Assembly: GCA_937894465.1 (NCBI GenBank) | Contig: CALCRE010000150.1 | Span: 1 to 15,431, forward strand | DNA length: 15,431 nt | Reading direction: 5' to 3' | From: an uncultured Clostridia bacterium | GTDB taxonomy: Bacteria; Bacillota; Clostridia; JAAYHZ01 | In this document: in pieces, positions 14,701-15,431 of the stretch | Layout of the letters: each line of letters starts with the position of its first letter | Numbering within the stretch: position 1 is the stretch's first letter | The notes under the pieces: generated by a model | The model's database searches: none | What the model was told of the DNA's origin: nothing | What the model saw: only the letters and a program-made list of their open reading frames with translations | Translations under genes and position numbers: made by a program

Positions 14701-15431
14701 ATGAAAGCACATCAAAGAATTATACCTATAGCGGCATCCATTGCTATACAGCTATGTCTTGGCGTGGCATATATTTGGAGCGTCTTTCAGACTGGAATTT
14801 CAAACAGTATTTTTAGCGGTGACAATGCAGCTGCCAGCCTAACCTTTTCACTTTTACTAGCCACACTCACCATCGGTAGTGTCATTGGCGGAAAGCTTGC
14901 TGCAAGATTTTCAATCAGAAATATTGTAATCACAGGCGGCATCATTTTAAGTGCAGGATTTTTGTTGGCATCCTTTGCCACTCCGGAAACCTATTGGCTT
15001 CTATGGCTGGGTTACGGCCTCATGGGAGGCGTTGGAATGGGCTTTACATACTCTACAACCATTGCTTGTGCACAAAAATGGTATCCGGAAAAGAAAGGTC
15101 TTGTCACCGGATTGATTGTATCTGCATTAGGGTTTGGTGGAGTGGTTTTTACACCTATTGTCGAAAGATTGATCATCCGTTTCGGCGGCCAGCAATTCGG
15201 CGAGCTTAAAACTTTTATGGTCTTAAGCGGTATCTTTTTTATAGTATGCACAATAGGTGGCTTTGTATTGAAAAACCCTCCGGAAAATTCCGAGTCGGGC
15301 AATACGGCTTCAACTACGATCACCGATGTCAGCCTGTCACCGGGTCAAGTACTCAAAGACCCCCGTTTTTATCTAGTCACACCTTTTCGGTTTTTTAGGT
15401 ATGTTGTTCGATCTCCACTGCCAAGCTCGTA
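14701..15431 (+). CDS. MFS transporter, oxalate/formate antiporter-like, 3' end cut off
   Basis: This is a membrane transporter of the major facilitator superfamily, OFA type, exchanging small organic anions such as oxalate and formate in characterised members; the substrate here is unknown. The first 243 codons are in the window. They begin MKAHQRIIPIAASIAIQ and continue LCLGVAYIWSVF (first helix, typical of the OFA group), then GSVIGGKLAARFSIRN (the loop 2-3 region), YGLMGGVGMGFTYSTTIAC and the QKWYPEKKGLVTGLIVSALG segment characteristic of OFA proteins. A central polar loop precedes LKDPRFYLV, where helix 7 should start. GGAGG 4 bases before the ATG supports the start. The last 40 or so bases give a poorly hydrophobic translation (FRFFRYVVRSPLPSS), possibly a frameshift or sequence error at the edge. 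Confidence 0.85.
   Translation, partial: MKAHQRIIPIAASIAIQLCLGVAYIWSVFQTGISNSIFSGDNAAASLTFSLLLATLTIGSVIGGKLAARFSIRNIVITGGIILSAGFLLASFATPETYWLLWLGYGLMGGVGMGFTYSTTIACAQKWYPEKKGLVTGLIVSALGFGGVVFTPIVERLIIRFGGQQFGELKTFMVLSGIFFIVCTIGGFVLKNPPENSESGNTASTTITDVSLSPGQVLKDPRFYLVTPFRFFRYVVRSPLPSS

Overview
The window looks like chromosomal DNA of a low-GC, Gram-positive anaerobe of the Clostridia/Firmicutes type. Ribosome binding sites are strong and GGAGG-like, promoters are TTGACA/TATAAT-like, and intergenic DNA is AT-rich. The operon spoIID-like / queA / tgt / yajC and the rplM-rpsI pair behind truA are typical of this group, and the protein sequences fit it. Nearly every gene lies on the minus strand. 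I cannot name the genus from the sequence alone.

Layout, left to right. (1) Positions 1-1404 hold no convincing gene. This stretch is unusually rich in perfect or near-perfect stem-loops, including a 23-bp inverted repeat at 264-317 and three hairpins joined end to end at 915-1005. G.U pairs in several stems fit transcription on the plus strand, so a large structured noncoding RNA is possible at about 390-1041. The stretch abuts the 3' side of rpsI, a known integration site for mobile elements in other Firmicutes, so it may be the edge of an island. (2) Positions 1359-3196 carry rpsI, rplM and truA (ribosomal proteins S9 and L13, and a tRNA pseudouridine synthase). rplM has its own promoter and a short leader. 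(3) Positions 3193-8822 carry a PIG-L/LmbE deacetylase (overlapping truA), a long atypical ROK protein, a canonical ROK sugar kinase, a DUF1461 membrane protein and glycerol kinase glpK. This is a sugar-phosphorylation and deacetylation block placed directly before truA. (4) Positions 8964-9386 hold a small plus-strand TIGR04086 membrane protein that converges on yajC across a shared terminator. (5) Positions 9546-13784 hold spoIID-like, queA, tgt and yajC, read leftward. A sigma-A-like promoter precedes them by a leader of about 200 nt that ends in a terminator-like hairpin just before the spoIID ribosome binding site. (6) Positions 14062-14514 hold a small DUF2892-like membrane protein. Divergent to it, an MFS transporter of the oxalate/formate antiporter type starts at 14701 and runs off the window.

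How the genes work together. tgt and queA are consecutive steps of queuosine modification of tRNA, and truA modifies the tRNA anticodon arm. rplM and rpsI encode neighbouring ribosomal proteins. yajC belongs to the Sec translocon accessory complex. The PIG-L and ROK genes suggest handling of an acetylated amino sugar or a glycoconjugate, but the substrate is not visible in the sequence. The two points most worth a second look are the structured noncoding region at the left and the possible attenuator in front of the spoIID-queA-tgt-yajC operon.
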